Shown here: positions 54,550-63,635 of the stretch, piece by piece | Position numbering within the stretch: position 1 is the first letter of the stretch | Layout: every line of letters starts with the position of its first letter | DNA from: Pararoseomonas baculiformis | GTDB lineage: Bacteria; Pseudomonadota; Alphaproteobacteria; Acetobacterales; Acetobacteraceae | Assembly (NCBI RefSeq): GCF_017813395.1 | Contig: NZ_JAGIZB010000008.1 | Location: 152,284-216,283 of the forward strand | Reading direction: 5' to 3' | Length of the DNA stretch: 64,000 nt | Position numbers and translations under genes: made by a program | The notes under the pieces: generated by a model | The model's database searches: none | Told to the model about the DNA's origin: nothing | The model's input: the letters and a program-made list of their open reading frames with translations, nothing else

Positions 54550-55518
54550 ATGCCACGCCCGACCCTTCTCCAGACCCGTCTCCTCCCCCCGGCCGTCGAG
54601 GCCCGCGCTGCCCGGGACTATGCCGTCCGGCGGCCGGAAGGCCCGGACCGCACCCTGGATTCGGCAGCCCTGCTGGCCGCGGCCCAGGGCTGCGACGGCA
54701 TTCTCTGCGCCGCCGGGGATGCACTGGATGCCGCGACCATCGCCCAGCTGCCCGGGAGCGTGAGGGTCATCGCCACCTTCAGCGTCGGCACGGACCATAT
54801 CGACCTGGAGGCGGCGCGGTCGCGCGGCATCGCCGTGACGAACACGCCGGATGTGCTGAGCGTGGCCACCGCCGAGATCGCGATGCTGCTCATCCTGATG
54901 TGCGCGCGCAGGGCGGGCGAGGCGGAGCGCCTTCTCCGGGCCCGGGAATGGACGGGCTGGGCGCCGACCCAGTTGATGGGCGTGACGCTGGAGGGCAAGC
55001 GCCTCGGCATCCTCGGGATGGGCCGGATCGGGCAGGAACTGGCCCGCATGGCCCGCGGGATGGGCATGGTGGTCCATTACCGAAACCGCACCCGCCTGGC
55101 GCCGCAGGAGGAAGGCGGCGCCATCTTCCACGGCGATGACGAGGCGTTCCTGGCCGCCTGCGACGTGCTGTCAATGCATATCCCCGGGGGCGCGGCGACC
55201 AAGGGCTGGCTGAACGCCGCCCGCATCGCCGCCCTGCCCCGCGGCGCCATCGTGGTGAACACGGGCCGCGGCACCACGGTGGATGACGAGGCCTTGTGCG
55301 AGGCCCTTCACTCCGGCCATCTCCGCGCCGCGGGGCTCGACGTCTTCACCGGCGAGCCGAACATCTTCGAGGGCTATTACGCCGCCCCGAACGTCACGCT
55401 GCTGCCCCATCTTGGCAGCGCCACGATCGAGACGCGGGATGCCATGGGTTTCCGCTGCCTCGAAAACCTGGACGCCGTGCTGGTCCATGGCACCCAGCCG
55501 CCCCATCGCGTGGCCTGA
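54550..55518 (+). CDS. D-2-hydroxyacid dehydrogenase (glyoxylate/hydroxypyruvate reductase type)
   Basis: A 322-residue NAD(P)H oxidoreductase. The nucleotide motif is RLGILGMGRIGQELARMA; catalytic Arg lies in VNTGRGTTVDD, Glu in FTGEPNIFEGY, and His in LLPHLGSATIETRDAMG. FSVGTDHIDLEAARSRGIAV is also typical. It reduces glyoxylate, hydroxypyruvate or another 2-keto acid. The start at 54550 gives the usual N-terminus. It is divergent from the SDR gene and followed after 10 bases by a flavin reductase-like gene, so the two form an operon. Confidence 0.9.
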   Translation: MPRPTLLQTRLLPPAVEARAARDYAVRRPEGPDRTLDSAALLAAAQGCDGILCAAGDALDAATIAQLPGSVRVIATFSVGTDHIDLEAARSRGIAVTNTPDVLSVATAEIAMLLILMCARRAGEAERLLRAREWTGWAPTQLMGVTLEGKRLGILGMGRIGQELARMARGMGMVVHYRNRTRLAPQEEGGAIFHGDDEAFLAACDVLSMHIPGGAATKGWLNAARIAALPRGAIVVNTGRGTTVDDEALCEALHSGHLRAAGLDVFTGEPNIFEGYYAAPNVTLLPHLGSATIETRDAMGFRCLENLDAVLVHGTQPPHRVA

Positions 55519-55528
55519 GGACATCCCG

Positions 55529-56182
55529 ATGCTGTTCGATTTCGAGGCGCTGCCGAAGAAGGACCGGTACAAGCTGGTCGTCTCCAGCATCGTGCCGCGG
55601 CCGATCGCCTGGATGGTCACGCAGGACGCCCAGGGACGCACCAATGCCGCGCCCTTTTCCTTCTTCAACGTGTTCAGCAATGACCCCGTCGTGGTCGGGA
55701 TCGGCGTCGGCGCCCGCGGAATGGGCGGCGAGGAGACGACCGATTACAAGGACACGATGGCCAATATCGAGGCCACGGGCGAATTCACCGTCTGCATGGT
55801 GAGCGAGGATACGGCGGAGGCGATGAACATCACCGCCGCCGACTACCCGCCAGGGGTGGACGAGTTGCAGATGGCCGGCCTGACCACCGCCCCCTCGGCC
55901 AAGATCAGGGTGCCGCGCATCGCCGAGAGCCCGGTGGCGCTGGAGTGCAGGATCTGGCAGGTGGTGCCCATCGGCACGCACCGGCTGGTGCTGGGCGAGG
56001 TGCTGGCAATTCACATCCGTGACGACTGCATGCTGGACCCCCAGCGCCTCTATGTGGATACGCCGAAGCTGGGGCTGGTCGGGCGCATGCACGGGTCCGG
56101 CTGGTATGCCCGGACCACCGACCGCTTCGACCTTCCGCGGGTGACGCCGGAACAGGTGGCGGCTCGCGCCAGGGGCGGTTAG
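55529..56182 (+). CDS. Flavin reductase-like (split-barrel FMN-binding) protein
   Basis: A 217-residue member of the flavoredoxin/flavin reductase family: MLFDFEALPKKDRYKLVVSS, VPRPIAWMVTQDAQGRTNAA and APFSFFNVFSNDPVVVGIGV contact FMN. Such proteins reduce flavin for a monooxygenase or act on small aldehydes and acids. GAGGA precedes the ATG, 10 bases after the dehydrogenase stop. A monooxygenase partner is not adjacent. Confidence 0.88.
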   Translation: MLFDFEALPKKDRYKLVVSSIVPRPIAWMVTQDAQGRTNAAPFSFFNVFSNDPVVVGIGVGARGMGGEETTDYKDTMANIEATGEFTVCMVSEDTAEAMNITAADYPPGVDELQMAGLTTAPSAKIRVPRIAESPVALECRIWQVVPIGTHRLVLGEVLAIHIRDDCMLDPQRLYVDTPKLGLVGRMHGSGWYARTTDRFDLPRVTPEQVAARARGG

Positions 56183-56256
56183 GGCCGCCCCTGGTCTCCC
56201 GGCCTGCCCCGGTGCCGCGCTGGCCGGCGGGGGCCGGCCTGTGCTAGTTTTGTTCC

Positions 56257-56820
56257 ATGCAGATCTATCTCGCCGGCCCCGAGGTCTTCCTGCCGGACGC
56301 AAAGGCCCTGGGCGAGGCCAAGCGTGCCATCTGCGCCCGGCACGGTGCCACCGGCATCTTTCCACTCGATCCCGTCCACTGCCCCGAGGCCGATGCCTGC
56401 GCGGAGCCCTGGCTGTCCATCTACCTCCGCAACGAGGCCCATATCCGCCGGGCCGACGCGCTGATCGCCAACCTAACCCCCTTCCGCAGCCCCTCCGCGG
56501 ATGCCGGGACGGTCTATGAACTGGGCTTCATGCGCGCCCTGGGCCGCCCTATCGCCGCCTATGCCAACAGTGTCACCCCCTTCACCGAGCGAACCCGCGC
56601 CTTCCTGGGGAATGCCGCCCGCCAGCGCCCGGACGGCGAGTGGGAGGATTCCGAAGGCCTGCAGCTCGAGTCCTTCGGCCTGCATGACAACCTGATGATC
56701 GATGGCGGCATCCGAGCCGCCGGGGGAGTGCTGGTGCGCCAGGCCGTCCCAGAGGCCGAGCGCTGGCGAAATCTCGACGCTTTCGAGGAAGCCTTGCGCG
56801 CTGTCATGAAATCGTCCTGA
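56257..56820 (+). CDS. Nucleoside 2-deoxyribosyltransferase-like protein
   Basis: A 187-residue protein with MQIYLAGPEVFLPDAKALG at the N-terminus, an Asp/Glu pair in PFRSPSADAGTVYELGFMRA, and the C-terminal NLMIDGGI segment expected for the trimeric enzymes. These exchange bases on deoxynucleosides or hydrolyse the glycosidic bond. It follows the flavin reductase gene after 74 bases and precedes tRNA-Ser by 46 bases. Activity on a modified nucleotide instead is possible. Confidence 0.85.
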   Translation: MQIYLAGPEVFLPDAKALGEAKRAICARHGATGIFPLDPVHCPEADACAEPWLSIYLRNEAHIRRADALIANLTPFRSPSADAGTVYELGFMRALGRPIAAYANSVTPFTERTRAFLGNAARQRPDGEWEDSEGLQLESFGLHDNLMIDGGIRAAGGVLVRQAVPEAERWRNLDAFEEALRAVMKSS

Positions 56821-56866
56821 CCCGGCTTGCCGACCCGGCCGGCACCCCGTATATCCCGCCGCCGCG

Positions 56867-56957
56867 GGACAGGTGGCCGAGTGGTCGAAGGCGCGCGCCT
56901 GGAAAGTGCGTATAGGTCAAAAGCCTATCGTGGGTTCGAATCCCACCCTGTCCGCCA
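56867..56957 (+). tRNA. tRNA-Ser (GGA)
   Basis: A 91-nt class II tRNA with a long variable arm and encoded CCA. The acceptor GGACAGG pairs with CCTGTCC, the anticodon loop is CTGGAAA (GGA), and the T-loop is TTCGAATC. A degenerate insertion element begins within about 100 bases of its 3' end. Confidence 0.95.
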
Positions 56958-57049
56958 GCGATGCACCTCAACTATTTGAAGTTATTATCCGTTTCCTGCA
57001 CCCAGGAGAAGCATCTCGGCCGCGATGCCCGTGCCCGGCACTGGCAAGT

Positions 57050-57820
57050 TGAGGGTCAGTGGCCGGGCCGACCTAGTCGGTGCAATCTGACGAGATGACG
57101 TGAGACCCCGCCACCGATCCTGGAAACGGCTTTCAGGCAGAGATCATCAGCCACGCGGTCTGGCTCTATCATGTGTTCAGCCTGAGTGTGAGGGACGTTG
57201 CGCTGATCCTGGCGGAGCGGGGCATCACCGTCACGCACGAGAGCATCCGGAGCTGGTGCCGCAAGTTCGGCCCGGAATTCGCCCGCAGGCTTTAGCGTCG
57301 CCGGGCGAAGCCGGGCGCCCCCTGGCACTAAGATGAGGTGTTCCTGCGCATCAAATGGCGAGCTGCATTACCTCTGGCGAGCAGTGGCCAGCACGGCGTG
57401 GTGCTCGACATCCTCTTTCAGGACCGGCGGAACGGAAGTGCGCCAGGCGGTTCGTCAAGCTTTTGCTTGCGGGCCTCCAGTACCGACCGCTCCGGCTCGT
57501 CACGGACCGGCTGAAGAGCTACGGCGTGGCGAGGCGCGAGATCCTGCCCGATGTCCGGCATCGGAGCAGCCGGCACCTGAACAACCGGGCTGAGAACTCG
57601 CATCGACCTACCCGCCGTCGAGAACGGCAGGTGCAGCGCTTCAAGTCGGCCGAGCAGGCACAGCAGTTCCTCTCGGCGCACAGCGTGACCTATGGCCACT
57701 TCCGTCCGCGCCGGCATCTGATCACAGCCGGCGAGTACCGGCGCGCCAGGGCCAAGGCCTTCCAGATCTGGCGGCAGGAAACTCGCGCCCAACTGGCCCC
57801 CTGATGCTGCTGCCGCTTCG
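57050..57820 (+). mobile_element. Decayed IS6-family insertion element
   Basis: The span that holds the broken IS6-type transposase. The outer limits are approximate because no convincing pair of terminal inverted repeats or target duplication was found. It sits just beyond tRNA-Ser, a common landing zone for mobile DNA. Confidence 0.65.
57104..57804 (+). pseudogene. IS6-family transposase pseudogene
   Basis: Pieces of a DDE transposase are readable in three frames. The HTH part is SHAVWLYHVFSLSVRDVALI and ITVTHESIRSWCRKFGPEFA. In-frame stops occur in the following RRRAKPGAPWH segment (near 57293 and 57329), and then frameshifts near 57350, 57390 and 57435. The DDE residues appear as Asp in DEVFLRI, Asp in LVTDRLKSYG and Glu in NNRAENSH. 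The end RRHLITAGEYRRARAKAF is intact to the stop at 57804. The enzyme cannot be active. Confidence 0.85.
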
Positions 57821-58029
57821 CCCACGCAGCCAAGCTTGCCCTTGCGGCGAACAACTTGCCAATGCGCGACAGCGCCAGCCGGCGTGCGACGGTAGTTCCG
57901 GCGCGGGAGCTGGCAGAACCACCCAGGATAGGTGGCAGGATCTGACGCCATTCCGTGAGCCTGCCCTGGCTCTGATCATTCCGGCCACTGCCCGCCAGCT
58001 CGCCAATACCCCAGCTGTGTCGGAGGGCG

Positions 58030-58689
58030 CTATCCGTTCCCTGTCTCGTCGAGCCATCCCCGCGCCGCGCCGAAGCGCACGATCTCCGCCCGCGTCCGCA
58101 ATCCAAGCTTCTCGGCCCCACGCGCCTTGTAGGTCTCGGCTGTCTTGACGCTCAAAGCCAGCTGCCCCGCGATCTCCTTGTTGCTGAAGCCCTGGGCTGT
58201 GAGGCGCAGCACCTCCAGCTCCCGCACGCTGAGGGCTGCCTCGTCAGGTGCGGAGCGCGCATCGGCCAACGCGGCGGGCATTGCCTTCTCCGCGACGGCC
58301 GGGTCGAGGTAAAGGCCACCCGCCGCGACGGCGCGCACCGCCCGCGGCAGGTCCTCCGCCGCCGAACGCTTGAGAAGGTAGCCCCGCGCGCCGGCCGCGA
58401 GCATCGGGCCGACATAGGCGCGGTCCTCGTGGACCGTCAGCGCCAGCACTCGAACAGTCGGACACTCCGCTGTCAGCTGCCGGGTCAGCTCCAGACCGTT
58501 CATCCCCGGCATCGAGAGGTCCACCACCGCGACGTCCGGACCTGCGGAGCGGATCACGTTGAGCGCCTCGCTCCCGCTCGTCGCCTCGCCGACAAGTTCC
58601 ACCTCCGGCAGCGTCAGCAGCAGGGCACGGATGCCTGCCAGAACGATCGGATGGTCGTCCGCAACGACAACGCGGATCGCGGGTGTCAC
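58030..58689 (-). CDS. NarL/LuxR-family response regulator
   Basis: A 219-residue regulator. The receiver domain has the acidic pair in VVVADDHPIV (11-12), phosphoacceptor Asp57 in VAVVDLSMPGMNG and Lys in GYLLKRSAAED. The C-terminal LuxR HTH reads LSVRELEVLRLTAQGFSNKE and LALSVKTAETYKARGAEKLG. The GTG start at 58689 overlaps the stop of a vestigial histidine-kinase frame (GTGA), the usual coupling of such pairs. The intact kinase gene lies 460 bases upstream. Target genes are unknown; the three repeat-protein genes nearby are candidates only by position. Confidence 0.9.
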   Translation of the reverse strand: MTPAIRVVVADDHPIVLAGIRALLLTLPEVELVGEATSGSEALNVIRSAGPDVAVVDLSMPGMNGLELTRQLTAECPTVRVLALTVHEDRAYVGPMLAAGARGYLLKRSAAEDLPRAVRAVAAGGLYLDPAVAEKAMPAALADARSAPDEAALSVRELEVLRLTAQGFSNKEIAGQLALSVKTAETYKARGAEKLGLRTRAEIVRFGAARGWLDETGNG

Positions 58690-58790
58690 GCCCGGCCCAC
58701 GGCGATGAGGCCGACACGGAGGACCGTGCCCCGGCCCGGCACCCGGAGTGTGACCAAACCGCTGAAGAGGTCCACCCGTTCGCGCTGTCC
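58686..58790 (-). pseudogene. C-terminal remnant of a histidine kinase
   Basis: About 30 codons read QRERVDLFSGLVTLRVPGRG then TVLRVGLIAVGRA and a stop. They align by eye with the end of a HisKA_3/HATPase kinase, for example the intact kinase here (LRERVALAGGTLSLASKAGRG). Upstream of this in the same frame nothing looks like a kinase. The stop overlaps the response-regulator GTG, as in an operon, so a cognate kinase was probably lost by deletion. Confidence 0.55.
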
Positions 58791-59149
58791 GATCGGTCCA
58801 CAGCGGCGAATCCCCGCCTTCAAGGAGTGACAGGGAGCGGACCTGCCTGAGGCCGAGGCGACCATCATCCGGCAAACCCTGGGACGTCTGGGTGTCGCGC
58901 CGGGAAACCTGTGCGCCGGTTCACTGGCCCGCATCGTGCCTACCATACCCCAGGACGCCCCGGTCGGCCCGGCGCTCGCATTGGCCAAGCACCGCGTGCC
59001 TCGTCCAGGCGCATTCTCGACGGGAGTCATTGCCTGCACAGCAACACAGAAGCCGCCCCAACGAGAGCACCGATTTCGCTCCCCTCACCCGATTATGATG
59101 CGCGTTGGTTCTTCAACCTACTCCGGAGGCCACGCAGGCTTTCTGCCCT
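58690..59149. other. 460-bp interval between kinase and response regulator
   Basis: Apart from the kinase remnant next to the response regulator, no gene is recognised here. The middle part (58800-59150) has lower coding character and no conserved motif in any frame, consistent with decayed DNA left by a rearrangement. Confidence 0.5.
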
Positions 59150-61240
59150 TCAAGCGCCCCCGCCACGCAGCGGGAGCGTGAGAGAAAGCGTGGTCCCTCG
59201 TCCTGCCTTCGATGCGAGGGACAGGGTTCCACCCGCGAGCGCGACACGTTCCCTAAGGCCGGCAAGCCCGAGGCGCGGGCGGTGCGGCGGCCCCTCTCCG
59301 GCCGCCGCCTCCGGGTCGAACCCGCGCCCGTCATCCTCCACGGCCAAGCGTAGCGCGCCGTCGCGAAGTTCGAGCAGGATGCTCACCGCCCGCGCCCCGG
59401 CGTGGCGCAGGATATTGGTGAGCGCCTCCTGGATCACCCGATAGGCCACCGTCTCGATGTCCGGTGGGAGCCGCTTCCCCTCCAGGCCCTTCGCCCGCAC
59501 ATCCACCGCGATGCCGTGATTCGCCTGCCAGTCCACCACGAAGGATCCGACGGCATCGGTGAGACCAACGTCGTCGAGGGCCGTCGGGCGCAGGGCTGCG
59601 GCCGTCCGGTGCAGGTCCCGCCCAATCTCCGCCACGATGTCCCGAAGCCGCCGTATCGCGGCCCGCTGGTCCCCGGCGTCGTTGCCCCCGGCTTGGTAGG
59701 ACCGCTCCAGGGCACCGAGGCCTAGGGACAGGCCGGTAACGGCCTGGCCAATCCCGTCATGGAGGTCGCGGGCGATCTGGCCGCGCACCTTCTCCTCCGC
59801 ATCGGCGAGGCGCCGGCGCAGCCCGGCCCGCTCCGCCTCGGCCCGCTTCTGCGGGCTGATGTCCGCGAGGACTCCGCGAATGGCGCCGGGCTCACCCTCG
59901 GCGGGGTCACCGTAACGCCCGCGGGCGCGAAGCCACCGCGCCTCGCCTGATGGGAGTACGGCTCGGAATTCGAGGTCGATCGGCTCGTTCGCTTCCAGGC
60001 ACCGCCGCGCGGCGGCCTTCAAGACCGCGCGGTCATGGCGGTGAACGCGCGCGAGGAGCGCTGCGGCAGGGTAGTCCCGCTCCCCCGCAGGCGGCCCCGC
60101 GAGGCCCAGGAGCTCCCGGCTGCGCGGCGACCCGGTGAGCACGTCACGCGCCGCATCGAACTGCCAGGCTCCCAACTCGGCCGCTTCCAGCGCGAGACGC
60201 TCTCGCTCCTCGCTCGCCCGCAGCGCGAGGTCGGCGAGGCGTTCCCGCTCGTCGCGCCGGCGCGCAAGATCGCGGGAGACGGCCGCGGAGAGCCCCGTCG
60301 CCACCGCCAGCGATAGGAGCACGACCGCGCCGAGCACAAGCAGCGAACGCGATACAGGCGTGTCGAGCGCATCCGCGGGCATGCCGAAATGCACCGACCA
60401 TCCCCCCGTTCCCGGGATGATGCTGTAGGCTGTCTCGACCTCCACGCCTTCCAGCGTGCGCCCGCGATACCAGCCGTGGCTCTGCTGGCTGGCGACCACG
60501 GCCCGGACCGACGTGGAAGCCGGGCGGCCGAACTCGAATCGTTCCGCAAGCGTGCGGGCGAGGATGTCTCCCCTGGCATCCACGACGACGCCGACCCAGT
60601 CCGCGGGGCTTCCGGCTTCGCGCAGCACCGCACTGATCGCGGCCGGGGCAAGCGCGACGGTGAGGACGAGCCGCACGGCACCGTCCCGCACGACCGGAAC
60701 GCGCAGGGGAACGAGGCGGCGGCCTGAAACCGGACCGACCGGACCGATGCCGCCAACCGTTGCCTCTCCCCGCAGCGCTGCCTCGAAGCTCGGCTCGTCG
60801 GCCGTCGGCCCGAGCGCTTCTCCCGGCGGGCGGAGAAGGTTCAGGATCTGCTGCCCGGAGGGGGCCGTCAATTCCACCGTATACCACAGCGGCTGGACGG
60901 TCTGGACGCGCTCGGCCTCCGTCCTGAACGCCCCGAGATCATCGCCGTCGAGCGCTGTCGAGGCGGCGAGCGTCTTGGCTACCCCGAGCTGGGAGTGGAT
61001 TTCCTTCGAGACCCGGCCGGCGACCCGTTCGACCGTTGCCGCGGCGGCTTCGCGGGCGGCGCCACGTTCCCGCTCCGCCGTTTCGTATCCGACCCACGCT
61101 CCGAAGAGCAGGATGGGAATCGCGGCCGCGAGCAGGAGGGCGGCAAGCGGATGCCGCGTCGCCTCCGGCCCGAGGCGCGCCCAGCGCGTGACCGGCGCTG
61201 CGCCGGGGCGGCCATCGGTGGCGGCGTGGGCACGGAACAC
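59150..61240 (-). CDS. Membrane sensor histidine kinase (HisKA_3 type)
   Basis: A 696-residue sensor: TM1 about 31-51, a large periplasmic sensor (52-296, Cache-like), TM2 about 298-322, a PAS_3-like domain (345-465), a HisKA_3 dimerisation motif RDLHDGIGQAVTG with His494, and a HATPase domain (EALTNILRHAGARAVSILLE, VEDDGRGFDPEA, LGLAGLRERVAL). The GTG start at 61240 has AGGAG 10 bases upstream. It would phosphorylate a NarL-type regulator, most simply the one at 58030-58689, though a kinase remnant lies between them. The signal is unknown. Confidence 0.9.
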   Translation of the reverse strand: MFRAHAATDGRPGAAPVTRWARLGPEATRHPLAALLLAAAIPILLFGAWVGYETAERERGAAREAAAATVERVAGRVSKEIHSQLGVAKTLAASTALDGDDLGAFRTEAERVQTVQPLWYTVELTAPSGQQILNLLRPPGEALGPTADEPSFEAALRGEATVGGIGPVGPVSGRRLVPLRVPVVRDGAVRLVLTVALAPAAISAVLREAGSPADWVGVVVDARGDILARTLAERFEFGRPASTSVRAVVASQQSHGWYRGRTLEGVEVETAYSIIPGTGGWSVHFGMPADALDTPVSRSLLVLGAVVLLSLAVATGLSAAVSRDLARRRDERERLADLALRASEERERLALEAAELGAWQFDAARDVLTGSPRSRELLGLAGPPAGERDYPAAALLARVHRHDRAVLKAAARRCLEANEPIDLEFRAVLPSGEARWLRARGRYGDPAEGEPGAIRGVLADISPQKRAEAERAGLRRRLADAEEKVRGQIARDLHDGIGQAVTGLSLGLGALERSYQAGGNDAGDQRAAIRRLRDIVAEIGRDLHRTAAALRPTALDDVGLTDAVGSFVVDWQANHGIAVDVRAKGLEGKRLPPDIETVAYRVIQEALTNILRHAGARAVSILLELRDGALRLAVEDDGRGFDPEAAAGEGPPHRPRLGLAGLRERVALAGGTLSLASKAGRGTTLSLTLPLRGGGA

Positions 61241-61818
61241 GGTGGCGGAGCTCCTGCGAACCGGGTTCTTCCCCTCATGCGCGGTCGGTACACCCGTATG
61301 ACCGGTGGATGGGGCGCTTGTCCAATTTCCGCATGTAGATCGCTCGGACCGTCAAGGCTTGCCAGGGTTTACCTGACACAGGCGCGGTCAACCCCGACTG
61401 CAAGAGGTCGGCCACGAGAACCAGATTAGCCTCCATGCTTCGAGGGAGCGATGCGGAGGAGGCCGGACATGCACGTCGCTCCATTCAGCGGCACCGTCGC
61501 GCACGACGCTTTCCTCCTGGCGATCGGGAGAAGGTGCCACGCAGGTCATCGTGCTGGGAAAGGTGCCGGAACACCCGAAGCGCTCTGACCCGTCCTCGCC
61601 CGGACGGGTCACGCGGTGGACCGCGCCCCGATGCCGCCGCCGGATAGGTCCGGGAGCGGAAGAGCGCGACCGCCGTGCTCGTGGCCCTCGACCATGTGGG
61701 TCGCCGCCATCCTGAAAAGGTAGCGCGGCCACCCGAAGCCGCCCGACGGAAACCGTCCCCGTCGTGCCGGACCGCGCAAGAGCAGGACGGATCGAACGAC
61801 AGAGAAGGCACAATCCAG
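61241..61818. other. 578-bp intergenic region, divergent control region
   Basis: Lies between the divergent kinase and repeat-protein genes. Short inverted repeats occur (for example GACCCGTCC...GGACGGGTC near 61589-61609) but no frame has protein-like composition or a known motif. Promoters for both flanking transcripts are expected here; none could be assigned. Confidence 0.45.
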
Positions 61819-62322
61819 ATGAACACGCTCCACCCCGTGCACAGCCCCCGCCTAGCCTCGAACTCCAGCCTCCCCCGCGACGCCGGAAGGAATTGCCTGA
61901 CGCGCATGCTGGCGGCCACGGCGATGCTCGCCGCCTCCATGGCTATCGCGCCTCCCGTCCTGGCCCAGCAAAGCCAGAGCCAGTCCAGCCAGGCTTCCCC
62001 CGCCCAGAGCAGCAACCAGAGCGGCGGCCAGAGCAGCAGCCAGGGCACCAGCCAGGGCAGCCAGATGCCCGCCCAGCAGCGGCTCCGCCAGCAGCTCACC
62101 CAGGCCGGCTTCACGGACGTGCAGATCATCGACGCCGCTTACCTCGTCCAGGCCAAGACGCAGGACGGCAACACGGTCGTCATGATGATCAATCCGCCCG
62201 GCCCCGCTGGGCAGAACTCCGGAACCATGGGCTCGAACTCCCAGAACTCCAGCGGGCAGCGCTCCGGCTCCGGCTCCACCTCCGGCAGCAGCCAGTCCGG
62301 TTCCGGCAGCAGCAGCCGCTAG
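61819..62322 (+). CDS. Exported Ser/Gln/Gly-rich protein with small conserved domain
   Basis: A 167-residue protein. A long signal peptide (hydrophobic MLAATAMLAASMAIAPPVLA, residues 30-49) ends at AQQ. A Ser/Gln/Gly low-complexity stretch (50-84) leads to a compact domain, QRLRQQLTQAGFTDVQIIDA followed by YLVQAKTQDGNTVVMMINP, which resembles small periplasmic domains seen in alphaproteobacterial envelope proteins. The tail is again Ser/Gly-rich. An ATG at codon 30 is an alternative start. First of three exported repeat proteins in a row. Confidence 0.75.
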   Translation: MNTLHPVHSPRLASNSSLPRDAGRNCLTRMLAATAMLAASMAIAPPVLAQQSQSQSSQASPAQSSNQSGGQSSSQGTSQGSQMPAQQRLRQQLTQAGFTDVQIIDAAYLVQAKTQDGNTVVMMINPPGPAGQNSGTMGSNSQNSSGQRSGSGSTSGSSQSGSGSSSR

Positions 62323-62380
62323 GGCAGCAACGCTCCCCTTCCGCAAACCAGCCCCTGAACGGGGCAGCGAGGACAGAATC

Positions 62381-63508
62381 ATGCAGAAGCTTCTATCCAC
62401 CACCGCGCTCGCCGCCGTGCTCGCGCTCGGCGTCGCCCCCGCGGCAATGGCCCAGAGCCAGCAGGCGAGCCAACCCGCGAGCGGCCAGTCCCAGCAGCCC
62501 CAGTCCCAGCAGCCACAGCTCCAGCAGGCGGAACAAGCCCTGAGGCAGGCTCAGCAGGGGCTCTCGGGCAGCGCCCAGGGTAACCAGCAGCAGACCCTGC
62601 AGCAGGCCCGGCAGGCGGTGAGCCAGGGCCAGCAGGCGCTCGGGCAGGTGCCGACGGGCATGCAGGGCCAGGAGGCCTACAGGAAGGCGCAGCAGCAGCT
62701 CTCCGAAGCCCAGAGGGCTGTGCAGGGCGACCAGCCCGACCGCCAGAAGGCCGCGACCGAGCTGCGCGAGGCCGCCGATGCCGTAGCCTCCCTCCACGGT
62801 GGGATGAACAGCGCCAATGCCTCGTCGGGCGACGCATCCGGCGCGCGCATCGCGGTTCAGCAGCAGGCGCCGCAGGTGACGGTGCAGCAGCCTGCCCCGC
62901 AGGTGACGGTACAACAGCCGCAGCCGCGGATCACCGTGCAGCAGCCGCCGCCCCAGGTGACGGTGCAGCAGCCGCAGCCGCAGGTCACCGTCCAACAGGC
63001 TCAGCCGCAGGTGCATGTGCAGCAGCAGGGCCAGCCGCAGGTCACCGTGCAGCGCCAGGGTGAGCCCCAGGTGACGGTGCAGCAGCAGGGTCAGCAACAA
63101 TCGTCCAATCAGGGCAACACAAGCACCACCACGGACCGGCGGCAGAGCGCGGCGGACCAGCAGGCGACCGCAACGAATGCGGGTGTCCCGCTTACCCGGG
63201 TGCAGTCCCTGATCGGTACCAACGTCGTCGGTGCGGACGGCAAGGACACAGGCGAGGTGCAGAACCTGCTGATCGACAGCAAGGGCCAGGTCCGTGCCGC
63301 AATCATCCAGTGGGGTGGCTTTCTCGGCCTCGGCGAGAGCAGCGCAGCCGTGCCCATCGAGCGCATCCAGCTCGGCGCTTCAGGTAACGAGCGCGCCCGG
63401 CTGAACATGACCAAGGAGGAATTGGAGCGACTGCCGCGCTACGAGCCGGGCAACGTTGCCACCTACGGCCGCGAGCAGGGTTGGGGCGACGTCCGCCCCT
63501 ACAGCTGA
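62381..63508 (+). CDS. Exported PRC-barrel protein with PQVTVQQ repeats
   Basis: A 375-residue protein: signal peptide (1-24, ending PAAMAQ), a Gln-rich helical region with heptad-like spacing (25-130), eight tandem copies of a 9-10-residue unit around PQVTVQQ (about 164-238), a linker, and a C-terminal PRC-barrel (VQSLIGTNVVGADGKDTGEV then QNLLIDSKGQVRAAIIQWGG). PRC-barrels bind partners such as membranes or proteins in the envelope. It lies 58 bases after the previous gene and 127 before the next. The exact role is unknown. Confidence 0.82.
   Translation: MQKLLSTTALAAVLALGVAPAAMAQSQQASQPASGQSQQPQSQQPQLQQAEQALRQAQQGLSGSAQGNQQQTLQQARQAVSQGQQALGQVPTGMQGQEAYRKAQQQLSEAQRAVQGDQPDRQKAATELREAADAVASLHGGMNSANASSGDASGARIAVQQQAPQVTVQQPAPQVTVQQPQPRITVQQPPPQVTVQQPQPQVTVQQAQPQVHVQQQGQPQVTVQRQGEPQVTVQQQGQQQSSNQGNTSTTTDRRQSAADQQATATNAGVPLTRVQSLIGTNVVGADGKDTGEVQNLLIDSKGQVRAAIIQWGGFLGLGESSAAVPIERIQLGASGNERARLNMTKEELERLPRYEPGNVATYGREQGWGDVRPYS
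62870..63094 (+). repeat. Eight tandem 27- or 30-bp repeats encoding PQVTVQQ units
   Basis: Five copies of 27 bp then three of 30 bp encode PQVTVQQ followed by two or three variable residues. Copies differ at synonymous and a few coding positions (one PRITVQQ, one PQVHVQQ), so the array is not newly expanded. Confidence 0.88.
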
Positions 63509-63635
63509 TCCCCGGGGAGCGCCGTGCAGCGCACCCGCTCCCCGTCACTCCTCGAACAATCCAGTACGCGAGGCAGCACGCGTTGCCGCCTCGCGCCTTC
63601 GGCGAACGAACAACCATCTGAAGAGGAACACGGTC

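Noticed and set aside
57690..58121. Minus-strand frame between the IS relic and the response regulator
   Set aside because: Overlaps the transposase remnant antisense, has biased composition and no motif.
61435..61647. Small plus-strand frame in the region before the repeat proteins
   Set aside because: Arg/Pro-rich translation, no ribosome-binding site, no similarity to a known fold.
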